Shown: piece by piece, positions 54,383 to 63,509 of the stretch
Position numbering within the stretch: position 1 is the first letter of the stretch
How the letters are laid out: every line of letters begins with the position of its first letter
NCBI GenBank assembly: GCA_945875845.1
Contig: CAMCMB010000012.1
Span: forward strand, 55,079 to 119,078
Origin: Pirellula staleyi DSM 6068
Lineage (GTDB): Bacteria; Planctomycetota; Planctomycetia; Pirellulales; Pirellulaceae
Direction of reading: 5' to 3'
Length of the DNA: 64,000 bases
Position numbers and translations under genes: made by a program
The notes under the pieces: model-generated
What the model saw: only the letters and a program-made list of their open reading frames with translations
Told to the model about the DNA's origin: nothing
Databases searched by the model: none

Positions 54383-55864
54383 TTACGGCTGTGCAGGTAT
54401 CTCATTGACCGTGTAGTAGGCTTTGCGATGCAACAATGCTTCTTGGTCCGATGAACGTAGCGCATCGAGATCGAAGTCGTACACGTGGCCACGCGTCAGT
54501 CCGTCCAAAACCAAACTGGCCGTCATGCCATCCTCGGAAATCGAAACCGATTTCACGGGTGGTGCACTGGTTTCTATTTCGGGTCCTCCATAGCCACCGT
54601 GATACGGATGCGTGAACGTTGCAATTTTGTAAGTCCCTGGTTGGCTACCCAAGACTTTGTCGGCTGGTTTTGTAAATGCAACCTTAAATCCGCTTGGCTC
54701 GATCGTGATCCGCTCGATCTCGAATGGCATCTTGCCGCTCCATTCGAGCCGTTCCAATGCAAACGGTTTGATTCCTCGTACGGGCCATCCACGGTTGGTC
54801 CCGCCGCAGAGTAAATTCCCCTCGGGAGTAAAGTTGACGTTCAAAATTCCGGTCGAAAGCCCTTCACGAAACGGGTAGCAAGCACCTTGCCAAACGCCAT
54901 TCACCTGCTCTGTTGTGGCACGCATGAGGATCGAAAGAGTGTAATCGCCTAGGAACAATTGATTCTCAAATGGCCCGAATTTCCCCTTGGTCTGATTGAC
55001 CGTGAATCCGGTTATCGATCGGCCCATTCGAACGTAGGGAAAAACCACAGCATAAGGCACAAGCTCTTTGACTCGCTCCCGTTCCACCACAATTCTCGAA
55101 CCTGATTTCGGCATTTCGGGGACAGGGCCCAACTCAGGAGCATTCTTGTACCAATTGAAACTTGCTGGGTGACCTTGAAAACTGCTTGGCGAGAGGGCCT
55201 TTAAACTACATGAGCAGTTCCATGGTCCCTGGCTTTCGACGTAGAACAACGCGCCATGTTCATCTGTACCTATCCCAGCAGGGCTGCGTAGACCGCTGGA
55301 ATATGCAGTCGATTTCCTTTCTGGCGAAACTTTCATGGTGAACCCGCGAAACAGTGCATTCGATTCGTAGGACTGCGACAAGCCTAGTGCAACGAACAGA
55401 TTCCCGTCTCGGTCGAACTTCGATCCAAATGCGTACTCATGATAATTGGCATATCCCCAAGCGTCCGAGACTGTCTCGAATCGATCGGCTTTGCCATCTT
55501 GGTTCGTATCGCTCACTCGCGTCAGTTCGCAACTCTGCGTGACGTAGAACGAATTATTTTGGTAGGCCAATCCAAAAATCTCATCGAGCCCCGTCGCGAA
55601 CAAATCGAAGGAGGGATTCGGCTTCTCGGCGTCGATCCCGCTCATCAAATAGATTTCGCCATGACGTGTTCCAATTGCGACGCGAGAATCGGGCAGGACC
55701 GCAAACGCACCCACTTCAATCACCACATCCTTGGGAAGTGGTACGTTGACGATCGGATAATAGGCTCGTTCGCGTTGCTCCGTTCCCCAGCGATCGCCGA
55801 CTTCCTCAGCCTGCACAATCGAACCGAGCGACGCGACTAAAAAAATCAAACACAACAACCGCAT
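54383..55864 (-). CDS. Secreted beta-propeller dehydrogenase-like protein
   Basis: 493 residues from ATG 55864 (ATG 55894 would add 10 residues and overlap the upstream gene). The signal peptide is MRLLCLIFLVASLGSIVQAE. Repeated blades have the VLPDSRVAIGTRHGEIYLMS and FDRDGNLFVALGLSQ pattern, with an EF-hand-like DTNQDGKADRFE, as in the glucose/sorbosone-type propellers exported by planctomycetes. A C-terminal Ig-like domain covers about 400-490 (FEIERITIEPSGFKVAFTKP). The gene directly follows the multi-heme cytochrome gene, a pairing that suggests periplasmic oxidation of a sugar or alcohol coupled to the cytochrome. The substrate is unknown. Confidence 0.85.
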   Translation of the reverse strand: MRLLCLIFLVASLGSIVQAEEVGDRWGTEQRERAYYPIVNVPLPKDVVIEVGAFAVLPDSRVAIGTRHGEIYLMSGIDAEKPNPSFDLFATGLDEIFGLAYQNNSFYVTQSCELTRVSDTNQDGKADRFETVSDAWGYANYHEYAFGSKFDRDGNLFVALGLSQSYESNALFRGFTMKVSPERKSTAYSSGLRSPAGIGTDEHGALFYVESQGPWNCSCSLKALSPSSFQGHPASFNWYKNAPELGPVPEMPKSGSRIVVERERVKELVPYAVVFPYVRMGRSITGFTVNQTKGKFGPFENQLFLGDYTLSILMRATTEQVNGVWQGACYPFREGLSTGILNVNFTPEGNLLCGGTNRGWPVRGIKPFALERLEWSGKMPFEIERITIEPSGFKVAFTKPADKVLGSQPGTYKIATFTHPYHGGYGGPEIETSAPPVKSVSISEDGMTASLVLDGLTRGHVYDFDLDALRSSDQEALLHRKAYYTVNEIPAQP

Positions 55865-55874
55865 CTCAGGTCGA

Positions 55875-58214
55875 CTATTTCGCAAGTAGTTCATAGGTAA
55901 AGGTAAGTGTTGATTTGTTTTGTGGAATAGAGAGTTTCAGCAATAGTTCGGACGCAGGTGTGTCTTTAGCCAATGATCGCACCAACGTCTCAGCAACCGG
56001 AATCGTTATGCGTAGATTAGGTGTCTTGAATTCCCGTTTCGACTCGGCTTCCACTTCTCCAACCAACGCTCGAAACCAAATGGTCTGATCGCGCGGAGAA
56101 ACAAACTGAATCGTGCGTTCGAGCACCCACTTGTCTCCTGAAGCCATCGCCACCGAGCGGTCTTGTACCTCAATTTCGCCGAACCGGTACATGAACGTCG
56201 GAATCGCAGCTTTATCCATGAAGTAGCCTTTGAACTGATAGCCAAGGTTTTTTGGATAGAGAGGGTCCTGATTCACGGGCTGCTCTTTGGTCATCACGGG
56301 ACGCAAAGGCCAGGGCGTTGACTCATCTAGCAATTCTGCAAACGAGACATCTTGGTGCAATGGAACCAATTTGCTCGCCGGATTAAAGGAGCCCGACCCT
56401 TGACCACTCCGATCAACGCGAATGTACTCGCCTTGCCAAAGCCCCGTGAGTGTCCCAGTCTCAGCGTTAAACGCGTAGTTTAGATGTTCTGGAAATCCGA
56501 CCGCGATGCCTCGAAAGCCAGCGACGTTGCTGCGTCCTCGGTAGGTCCGAGTTGTGTCGGTCACCGTGAGTTTCGAATCCTGACCGCGAATCCCGGACGG
56601 GTCCGCTGCCGATCTGCCAAGCGACAAATAGTACCAAATGGCTTCAATTTGCTGATCGGTGTTCCCATCCAAAATGGTCGTGTGGGACGCGACACCACCA
56701 GGCCAAGAAAATGGCATGACGATTCGCGGCCGATACTTTCCCGGATTGCGGACAAACTCGTTGAACCAACTTGGCTGGAGTCTTTGATAGGTGGTCATCA
56801 AGTCGATGCCCTGATTGATGGGTGACGGTTTTCCGTTGAAGCTATGACAAGCGACGCAATATACCCCCTTGTCGCCAAGCAGTTCGCGGCCGGCCGTTCG
56901 CAGCAACTTTTCCCTCTCCCTCTCGCCCTTATTCCGACTCTCAGGATTTGGGATGTTTAGATCCACACTAGGCAATGTGTCGGTGCGCCCCAAGCATTCG
57001 GGCAGGTCTCGTAAGTTGGGTTCGCCATATTGCGGCATACGAGTGAACATGTAATATCGAACACTTTCGCCATCGAACAGCACCTTTTTCATCCACGCGG
57101 GTTGAAGCTTGGCGCCTACCAACGTTAGAGGAGGGGGAATGCGTCCATCATCGCCAATGTTCTTTTCGCTCGTTTGAAAATGGGTATTGCGTTCCTCGGA
57201 GACTCCGCCGTAATCCTCTCGAATATGACATGCGATACAATTGAACGCGGTTAGGGTCAGCGCAATCCGCGTTTTGTCGGTGTCATCTTGTGTCTTGCTT
57301 GAGAGTGCCTCCCGAATGGCATCTGTCTGGGCCTCATCGAGATCAAACTGCGGACTCTTGCTGGGTGTTTTCGACAAACAACCGCGTGTCGCATCCGCGA
57401 TTGAAAGAGAACGCTTTTCAGCAGCCGAGTTGTCTCCGAGTTTGTGGCAAGCAGCGCAGTTCAGTTCCTGAAAGTACTTCTTTCCCTCGGAGACGAGTTT
57501 ATCCTGAGTCTCAAGCTGCTTAGCACTTTCATTTCTTTCTTTAAGCAAATAGCCAGCGATCGCACTTGACTCATCCAGGGTAAGCTTCATGTCCGGCATT
57601 CGACCTGAACTTCGGACACGCAGTGGTTGGTACAAAAAATCTCCAAGCGATTTCTGATGATACTTCGAGGACAAATGTCCCAACGATACGACTCCCTCGT
57701 TCGTCGTCTCTTTGTCTGCATCGTCGCGCGGCGCATGACAAGCAACACAGCCGACAGAATGGAAAAGTTCTTTCCCGTTCACTGATTCCTTGCTTTCGAT
57801 TTCGTCCGCCTGGAATTTGCTTGACGATTGGGCGACAAGAAAATGCATAAGTGCTTCTGCGATTTGGTCACGTCGAGCGGGAGTTTCCGAAGCCAAAAGA
57901 TCCGGCATCGTCGAGCCTGGATGAGCGACTTCGGGAGACGAAAGAAATCTTTTCAGATATTCCGGGTTAACGCGTCCGCCAACATTCGCAAGTTCGGGCG
58001 CTGTTCGCTCGGAAACAACACTTGGTCGAAGCCCTGAATGACACGCCGCACAACGCAACTCTCCGATCAACAATTCACCCACCTGAACCTTTGTCAGGGG
58101 GTGTTTGCTGAAAAGTCCTGGAATAACCGGCTCAGCCGATGCACCTTCGCGGCACAGCACCGCAATCAACGCAATCAACGCCAACCCCATCCTCATCCTC
58201 ATTCTCATTCTCAT
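55875..58214 (-). CDS. Exported multi-heme cytochrome c protein (five CxxCH sites)
   Basis: About 779 residues. The start is one of five in-frame ATG codons at 58214, 58208, 58202, 58196 and 58190, within a 6-bp repeat, just before the signal sequence GLALIALIAVLCREGASAE. The longer frame upstream runs through a MITE and is not coding. Heme sites are CAACH, CVACH, CAACH, CIACH and CVACH, spread over about 60-560. The last 200 residues form a beta-rich domain (GIAVGFPEHLNYAFNAETG, EYIRVDRSGQGSGSFNPASK). The protein should carry electrons in the periplasm, probably for the propeller protein encoded next. Confidence 0.88.
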   Translation of the reverse strand: MRMRMRMRMGLALIALIAVLCREGASAEPVIPGLFSKHPLTKVQVGELLIGELRCAACHSGLRPSVVSERTAPELANVGGRVNPEYLKRFLSSPEVAHPGSTMPDLLASETPARRDQIAEALMHFLVAQSSSKFQADEIESKESVNGKELFHSVGCVACHAPRDDADKETTNEGVVSLGHLSSKYHQKSLGDFLYQPLRVRSSGRMPDMKLTLDESSAIAGYLLKERNESAKQLETQDKLVSEGKKYFQELNCAACHKLGDNSAAEKRSLSIADATRGCLSKTPSKSPQFDLDEAQTDAIREALSSKTQDDTDKTRIALTLTAFNCIACHIREDYGGVSEERNTHFQTSEKNIGDDGRIPPPLTLVGAKLQPAWMKKVLFDGESVRYYMFTRMPQYGEPNLRDLPECLGRTDTLPSVDLNIPNPESRNKGEREREKLLRTAGRELLGDKGVYCVACHSFNGKPSPINQGIDLMTTYQRLQPSWFNEFVRNPGKYRPRIVMPFSWPGGVASHTTILDGNTDQQIEAIWYYLSLGRSAADPSGIRGQDSKLTVTDTTRTYRGRSNVAGFRGIAVGFPEHLNYAFNAETGTLTGLWQGEYIRVDRSGQGSGSFNPASKLVPLHQDVSFAELLDESTPWPLRPVMTKEQPVNQDPLYPKNLGYQFKGYFMDKAAIPTFMYRFGEIEVQDRSVAMASGDKWVLERTIQFVSPRDQTIWFRALVGEVEAESKREFKTPNLRITIPVAETLVRSLAKDTPASELLLKLSIPQNKSTLTFTYELLAK
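58190..58214. repeat. 6-bp microsatellite giving five tandem start codons
   Basis: On the minus strand, AGAATG/AGGATG units repeat five times and encode (Arg-Met)n just before the cytochrome signal peptide. Changes in unit number would alter the length of the basic N-region by two residues each without changing the frame. Confidence 0.7.
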
Positions 58215-58340
58215 TCTCAGTGCATGCACTATCAATTCTTCACCCGCGTTCTGCGTCTTAGTACTTATGGATGTGTTGTGGACTTCGATGACCACGGTAA
58301 GTCGAGCGGCTGATTGCAGTATCCCAACCCGAATCGTTAG

Positions 58341-58457
58341 GGCTTGTTGATTTAATGGTACGACGGACTTCCAAGTCCGTCGAATTCCCCATGGACAGAC
58401 TTGGAAGTCCGTCATACCGCCCTTAATCAATAACGACTTCACTAAATCAACAAGCCG
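58341..58457. mobile_element. MITE-like element, copy 2 (inverted relative to copy 1)
   Basis: The left end GGCTTGTTGATTTAATGG and right end CACTAAATCAACAAGCC form terminal inverted repeats. The inside has the same paired GACGGACTTCCAAGTCCGTC palindromes and GAATTCCCCAT centre as the element at 28840-28963, read in the other direction. It lies just upstream of the cytochrome gene. The rest of the gap 58215-58650 has no gene, only a GAGGGAC/GTCCCTC hairpin near 58463-58491. Confidence 0.75.
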
Positions 58458-58650
58458 GTAAGCGAGGGACAACCTCTCAGGTCCCTCACTCACGTATCGG
58501 GTTATGATTGGTAGTTTTCAGTCTGCCGCGCTACTAAGAGTATAACCAAGTCAAACTGGACGTGAACTGGGAAGTAGCAGATAAGCATAATGCGAACATT
58601 GTGCACATTGGGACCAACGGGGCTTTTGCGACCAAAGGGCCCAAGACGCC

Positions 58651-59154
58651 TCACTTGCCCTCGACCCCTTGAAACCAACTTTCGATTGCATCGTCGATTG
58701 ACTTTCCGGTGAACAATGGCTGCGCGTCCGTGTTCACAGCGAGCCGCTCTTCCGCCAGTTTGCGAGTTTCGGTATTTCCAAGGCGGTTCGCAGCCGCTCT
58801 TAACACAAGATTGATCGCGATGGCAGGCAATCCGGAATGATTGTCGGGCAATAATTCACTCCATTTTTCAATCGTTTCTTGCGCTATCTCGCGTGGAAGC
58901 TGCTCGAAGAAATCCGCCCGAAACAAAGGTGCTAGGCTCATTCCTATAGCCAACGTCAATCCCACCCCGTTTGAGTTCGCAACATAAATGCCATCTTGGC
59001 CATGCTGAAATGCGACTCGAGCTCCATCTGCAGAAAATTCAATCGTACGGTCTTCGCGTACGCCACCACCGCAACCTCCCAAAATCAAAAGGCATACGAC
59101 TGAAAGCCCATTCTTTATCCTGCGACCAAGACAAACACAGCTTTTTTGAATCAT
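58651..59154 (-). CDS. Lipoprotein of unknown function
   Basis: 167 residues from ATG 59154. The lipobox is VCLLILGGCGGG, with the lipidated Cys at about residue 28. A single propeller-blade-like motif follows (EFSADGARVAFQHGQDGIYV). Then comes a helical C-terminal half (FFEQLPREIAQETIEKWSEL and NRLGNTETRKLAEERL). One blade alone cannot form a propeller, so this may be a shortened derivative of a larger TolB-like lipoprotein. No partner gene is evident. Confidence 0.65.
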   Translation of the reverse strand: MIQKSCVCLGRRIKNGLSVVCLLILGGCGGGVREDRTIEFSADGARVAFQHGQDGIYVANSNGVGLTLAIGMSLAPLFRADFFEQLPREIAQETIEKWSELLPDNHSGLPAIAINLVLRAAANRLGNTETRKLAEERLAVNTDAQPLFTGKSIDDAIESWFQGVEGK

Positions 59155-59442
59155 AATCGGGTCGTTTCGTAGAAACCCAAGAGCTGTTCGGAGGGACAAA
59201 TACAACTTGGAGTGCGAATCCTTGGCCAACCTTGCTACGCCTCTATTGTAGGGTCAGTTCGTCTCTCGCGTTGGATGTATCCCACAATCATGAGCCAAAC
59301 TCACAAATTCGCAGGCATGGCAGTCGGAAAGTTCGCTATGCTAGGGCCGAGCGTTATTTCGATGGACTGAAAGCCTTCTCGCGTGAGAATCACGCCGCTC
59401 GAAAGACCTTACAACACTTCTCGGAAACAATACCGATTACCC

Positions 59443-60555
59443 ATGCAAAATAACGCATCGCCCATCCAATCACCTCACCTTCTTTCCGCATTTGACCTTC
59501 GAGGTCTAGCTATGCGGAACCGTGTGGTAATGGCCCCCTTGACTCGAGGCAGGGCAGGCGCAAAACGAGTACCAAACGAGCTTATGGTTGAGTACTACAC
59601 GCAACGGGCATCGGCAGGCTTGATTATTTCGGAGGCGACGACGATCTCCGAACAAGGACGCGGCTGGGTCGATTCGCCCGGCATTTATAACGACGACCAA
59701 CAGAACGGTTGGTCGATGATAACAAACTCGCTGCATGAGTACGATACGCCGATCTTTTTGCAACTCTGGCATTGCGGGCGAGCTTCGCATAGTAGCTTCC
59801 ACGGTGGAAAGCCAGCCGTATCCGCATCGGCTGTCAAAATCAACGGGGACACAATTCATACGCCGAACGGCAAGGAGCCTTACGAAACGCCGCGCTCGCT
59901 AGAAACGGCCGAAGTTGCATCGGTGGTCGAGGACTATCGGCATGCAGCAGAGAGAGCTAGGGACGCTGGGTTCGATGGAGTCGAGATCCACGCCGCGAAC
60001 GGATATTTGATCGACCAGTTCCTCCAATCCAAGACGAATCAACGGACAGATCTCTATGGCGGAAGCGTCGAGAACCGGTTTCGATTTCTACGCGAGATCG
60101 TGGAAGCGATCCTAAACATTTGGCCATCGGCACGGGTTGGAGTGCGTCTTTCACCCAATGGAAATTTCAACGACATGGGCTCACCTGACTTTCGCGAAAC
60201 TTTCTTGCACGCCGCTTCTGAGTTAAGTTATTACCGGCTGGCTTACTTGCACGTCGTAGATGGGCTTGCATTCGGATTCCACGAACTGGGTGAACCAATG
60301 ACGCTTTCGGAATTTCGCGCTGAGTTTGCAGGCCCGTTGATTGGCAATTGCGGGTACACGCAAGAATCAGCGGAAGCAGCGATTGAAACAGGACTTGCTG
60401 AACTCATCGCCTTTGGCCGACCATTCCTCAGCAATCCGGATCTCGTTGAGCGATTCACCAACGGCTGGGAGTTGAATCCACCAGCGGACACGAAAGTATG
60501 GTCCGCCCCGACCGAAGTAGGCTACACCGACTTTCCGTTTCACCCGCAGCCCTAA
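59443..60555 (+). CDS. Old Yellow Enzyme family alkene reductase (NADH:flavin oxidoreductase)
   Basis: 370 residues from ATG 59443. This is an FMN-dependent TIM barrel: NRVVMAPLTRGRAGAKRVPN at the flavin site, FLQLWHCGRASHSSFHGG, the substrate-binding pair in VEIHAANGYLIDQFLQ (His and Asn), TDLYGGSVENRFRFLREIVE, and phosphate-binding ELIAFGRPFLSNPDLVERF. Such enzymes reduce activated alkenes, nitro compounds or quinones in the cytosol. It is of the NemA/GTN-reductase-like branch by its TRGRA N-terminus. It is a monocistronic gene, convergent with the acyl-CoA ligase; a large inverted repeat lies between them. Confidence 0.93.
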   Translation: MQNNASPIQSPHLLSAFDLRGLAMRNRVVMAPLTRGRAGAKRVPNELMVEYYTQRASAGLIISEATTISEQGRGWVDSPGIYNDDQQNGWSMITNSLHEYDTPIFLQLWHCGRASHSSFHGGKPAVSASAVKINGDTIHTPNGKEPYETPRSLETAEVASVVEDYRHAAERARDAGFDGVEIHAANGYLIDQFLQSKTNQRTDLYGGSVENRFRFLREIVEAILNIWPSARVGVRLSPNGNFNDMGSPDFRETFLHAASELSYYRLAYLHVVDGLAFGFHELGEPMTLSEFRAEFAGPLIGNCGYTQESAEAAIETGLAELIAFGRPFLSNPDLVERFTNGWELNPPADTKVWSAPTEVGYTDFPFHPQP

Positions 60556-60656
60556 AGAAGCAGGCTGATTCAGCCCCTCATGACCTTGTGACATGGGTTG
60601 CTTAAGTTTCTGTCGTCGCAAGCCGACGGAACATGCCTCACCCACGCAGAAACGTT

Positions 60657-60713
60657 CGTAGTGGATTTCGCCAGAAATCCCAAGCACTTGGAATTCTGGC
60701 GAATTCCACTACG
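60657..60713. terminator. Long inverted repeat between convergent genes (bidirectional terminator candidate)
   Basis: CGTAGTGGATTTCGCCAGAA... (60657-60680) pairs with GAATTCTGGCGAATTCCACT... (60690-60713), 22 of 24 positions matching, around a 9-nt loop. It lies between the stop of the Old Yellow Enzyme gene and the stop of the minus-strand ligase gene. No U-run follows, but the hairpin is strong in both directions. The TAGTGGAATTCGCCAGAATTC word is a planctomycete-type repeat by general knowledge. Confidence 0.5.
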
Positions 60714-60756
60714 GCATCAAGACATGGGGGCCGGACCGCTTCGCGGTTGCCCGCAA

Positions 60757-62265
60757 CTATAGAATCATACGTCGCAGTTCGCGTTTAAGTATCTTCCCGA
60801 TAGGGCTTTTCGGGAGTGCATCGAGGAACACGACTTTCGATGGTACCCTGAACTTGTTGACGTACTTTGCAACATGTTGCTGTAGCTCTTCGGATGTGGC
60901 TTTCTTGCCAGCCCGCAAAACAACCACCGCGCAAATGTCCTCGCCGTACAACGGATCCGCTAGGCCGATGACTGCCGCTTCAGCGACAGCGGGGTGTTCG
61001 TACAAGACATCCTCTAGTGCTCTCGGCGCGACGTTTTCGCCACCCTTAATGATCAAATCTTTTTTGCGGCCAGTGATGTACAAAAAACCGTCCGCGTCCG
61101 TTCGTCCGACATCGCCAGTATAAAGCCAACCATCGCGAATGGCCAATTGAGTCGCAATCGGATCCTGCCAGTAACCTTGCATGAGCATTTCCCCCTTGGC
61201 GCAGATCTCACCCTCCTGACCCTGCAATACCGGTTGATCATTTTCATCTCGAATCGAGATCGTGACCCCCTTAATTGCCCTTCCGACTGAGAAAGCACGA
61301 TAGGGCTCGTCGTCGCGGAAACTGGTCACGGTGCAGCTCGCTTCAGACAAGCCATAGCCCTCTTTAACGCGGCAGCTGAACTCTCGCTGAAATTCGAGCC
61401 GTAACTCTTCATGCAAAGGGGCTCCGCCACTATCGACCCATCGTAGACTCGAACAGTCGTAGTTGGCCCGTTCTGGATGGTTTAGCAGGCTAGTAAGCAT
61501 GGTAGGGACCGCTGAAAAGCGCCCGACGCGATAACGCTCAATCGTCTGCAATGCATGCTCAGGGTTAAATGACGGGAGAATCACAGTGGGTGTTCCCGTT
61601 ACGGCTTCCTTGTTCATGCGATGAACACCGAAGACATGACTCAGGGGCAAAACCAACATCGTCACCGTTTCCGAGTCGTATCCAAGGGTCTGAATCACCG
61701 ATTCGACGTTCGATCGAAATCCGCCGTGAGTGAGTACGACTCCTTTGGGCTGCCCGGTCGTGCCAGAGGTATAAATGAATAAAGCCGGATCGCTCGATTC
61801 GGCCGGAAACATTTCGCCAAACGACTCCGCTTGTTCCACCAAAGGCCGCAAATCGCAAATACCTGGAATATCCGTGTCGCCAAAAACAAACAGTTGGACA
61901 GGTGGCGATAGGTCAGCCGTCGCTTCCCGAACCTTTGCCGCAAGAAGCGGAGATGTCAACAAAACCTTTGCTCCTGAGTGCTCAACCACAAAATGCACTT
62001 CACGAGCGACCCACTGTGGAGTCACTGGAACTGGTATTGCACCGACGCGCCAAAGGGCGTGAAAGGCTTGGATCACTTCGGGGCAGTTCAGCATCATCAC
62101 CACCACCCGATCTCCTGGTAGGACACCAGCATCTAGGAGCACCGTGGCAAGCTGCTCAGCGCGATGGATCATGTCGAAATTCGTCCATTCGCCACCGTCG
62201 AAATGGATAGTGACTCGTTTGCCGTAACGCTGACGACTTTCTAGTAGTAGTTCGGCGATGTTCAT
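60757..62265 (-). CDS. AMP-dependent acyl-CoA synthetase/ligase
   Basis: 502 residues from ATG 62265, whose ATGA overlaps the stop of the upstream aminotransferase gene. The AMP-binding signature is LFIYTSGTTGQPKGVVLTHG, with YGLSEASCTV, the YTGDVGRTDADGFLYITGRK hinge, KGGENVAPRALEDVL, and the catalytic Lys in PKSPIGKILKREL. It activates a carboxylic acid as an acyl-adenylate and usually passes it to CoA. The protein has no carrier domain. Its partner is the class V aminotransferase translated with it, a pairing I do not know as a standard pathway. The substrate is unknown. Confidence 0.9.
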   Translation of the reverse strand: MNIAELLLESRQRYGKRVTIHFDGGEWTNFDMIHRAEQLATVLLDAGVLPGDRVVVMMLNCPEVIQAFHALWRVGAIPVPVTPQWVAREVHFVVEHSGAKVLLTSPLLAAKVREATADLSPPVQLFVFGDTDIPGICDLRPLVEQAESFGEMFPAESSDPALFIYTSGTTGQPKGVVLTHGGFRSNVESVIQTLGYDSETVTMLVLPLSHVFGVHRMNKEAVTGTPTVILPSFNPEHALQTIERYRVGRFSAVPTMLTSLLNHPERANYDCSSLRWVDSGGAPLHEELRLEFQREFSCRVKEGYGLSEASCTVTSFRDDEPYRAFSVGRAIKGVTISIRDENDQPVLQGQEGEICAKGEMLMQGYWQDPIATQLAIRDGWLYTGDVGRTDADGFLYITGRKKDLIIKGGENVAPRALEDVLYEHPAVAEAAVIGLADPLYGEDICAVVVLRAGKKATSEELQQHVAKYVNKFRVPSKVVFLDALPKSPIGKILKRELRRMIL

Positions 62266-63509
62266 GACATTGTCCTGAGCAAGGCCAGGGTCCGCTCGAC
62301 TTCTTCCAAAGTGTTGTAGTGCATACAACCCAATCGAACCATTCCTGCGGGCTCCGTCCCGAGCGACTCCGTTAAGGGCAATGCATAGTAATTGCCGTGC
62401 CACGCGAATACGCCTTGTTCGCCCAACCGCTGTGCCACTTCGATCGACGTCGCCCCAGCCACTTGAAACGAAACCGTCGGGGCACGTTCCGACATGCGGT
62501 TCGGATCCGTAATCCCAAACACTTTGAACCTTGGGATCGACAATAGCCCTTCAATCAACTTCGTTATCAATTCGGTTTCGTAGTTCGAGATAATACTCAT
62601 CGCATCCATCAATCGTCCTCGACGATTTTGATGGTCCGCTGGGATCGATGACAACGATGCAATGTAATCAACGGCAGCCGCGGCCCCAGCGATACAAGCA
62701 TGGTTTTGTGTTCCGGTCATCCATCGGCCTGGCAAGTTATCTGGTGCAGGCCTCAATTTGTACGGTATCAAGGATTGCATTCGGTCCTTTCGACCGTAAA
62801 GCACTCCAATGTGTGGGCCGAAAAATTTATAGGCAGAGCAAACCAAGTAGTCGCAATCCCAATCGATCACGTCGATGCTCTTGTGCGGTGCCATGTGAAC
62901 CGCATCGACAAACAATTCCGCACCGACCGAGTGCACGCGATTGGCAATCTCGCGTATCGGCGTGAGCGAACCGACGGCATTCGAGGCGGCTGTCACGGCC
63001 ACAAGTCGAGTTCGTTCGTTCAGCAACTCGTCCAGCGAAGCTAAATTGAGAGTCGCATCCGAAGTTCGAATACGGATCACTTTCACCTCGGCACCAGCGT
63101 CTTTGGCCGCTAATACCCATGGCGTGAAATTTGCGTCGTGGTCCAAGCTCGACACCAAAATCCGATCGCCCGGTCTCCATTCTTTGGACAGCGCCCGAGA
63201 GAACTGCAGTGTCAGCGAAGTCATGTTAGGGCCGAATGCAATCGATTCTGGGCTGGCGGCACCAACAAAGTCGCAAAAGACTTGATGGCACTGGTTCATG
63301 ATTTCGTCTACTTCGCGGCTTGTGACGAATCGACCGGATCGGTTTGCGTTGTGATGCAGCAAGCATTCCGAAATGCGATCGACCACCGAGCAAGGGACTT
63401 GACTTCCAGCGGGTCCATCGAAATAGATCGCTTGTTTTCCGTCCAGTATTCGAGACAAAGACGGGAACTGCGACCGAACTCGCTCCACGTTGAATGTGCT
63501 ATCGATCAT
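62262..63509 (-). CDS. Class V aminotransferase, cysteine desulfurase-like protein
   Basis: 415 residues. PLP fold type I: AIYFDGPAGSQVPCSVVD at the N-terminus, SSLDHDANFTPWVLAAKDAG (His stacking PLP), ELFVDAVHMAPHKSIDVIDW, and the Schiff-base Lys in YLVCSAYKFFGPHIGVLYG. The C-terminus MVRLGCMHYNTLEEVERTLA matches the 'cysteine desulfurase-like' subfamily of about 400 residues. In that group the sulfur-carrying Cys loop of true IscS/SufS is not conserved, so desulfurase activity is uncertain. No SufBCD or IscU genes are nearby. It is translationally coupled with the acyl-CoA ligase. Confidence 0.9.
   Translation of the reverse strand: MIDSTFNVERVRSQFPSLSRILDGKQAIYFDGPAGSQVPCSVVDRISECLLHHNANRSGRFVTSREVDEIMNQCHQVFCDFVGAASPESIAFGPNMTSLTLQFSRALSKEWRPGDRILVSSLDHDANFTPWVLAAKDAGAEVKVIRIRTSDATLNLASLDELLNERTRLVAVTAASNAVGSLTPIREIANRVHSVGAELFVDAVHMAPHKSIDVIDWDCDYLVCSAYKFFGPHIGVLYGRKDRMQSLIPYKLRPAPDNLPGRWMTGTQNHACIAGAAAAVDYIASLSSIPADHQNRRGRLMDAMSIISNYETELITKLIEGLLSIPRFKVFGITDPNRMSERAPTVSFQVAGATSIEVAQRLGEQGVFAWHGNYYALPLTESLGTEPAGMVRLGCMHYNTLEEVERTLALLRTMS

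Noticed and set aside
58215..58493. 90 extra N-terminal residues on the multi-heme cytochrome frame
   Set aside because: They run through the MITE-like element, and the signal peptide starts after the AGAATG repeats.
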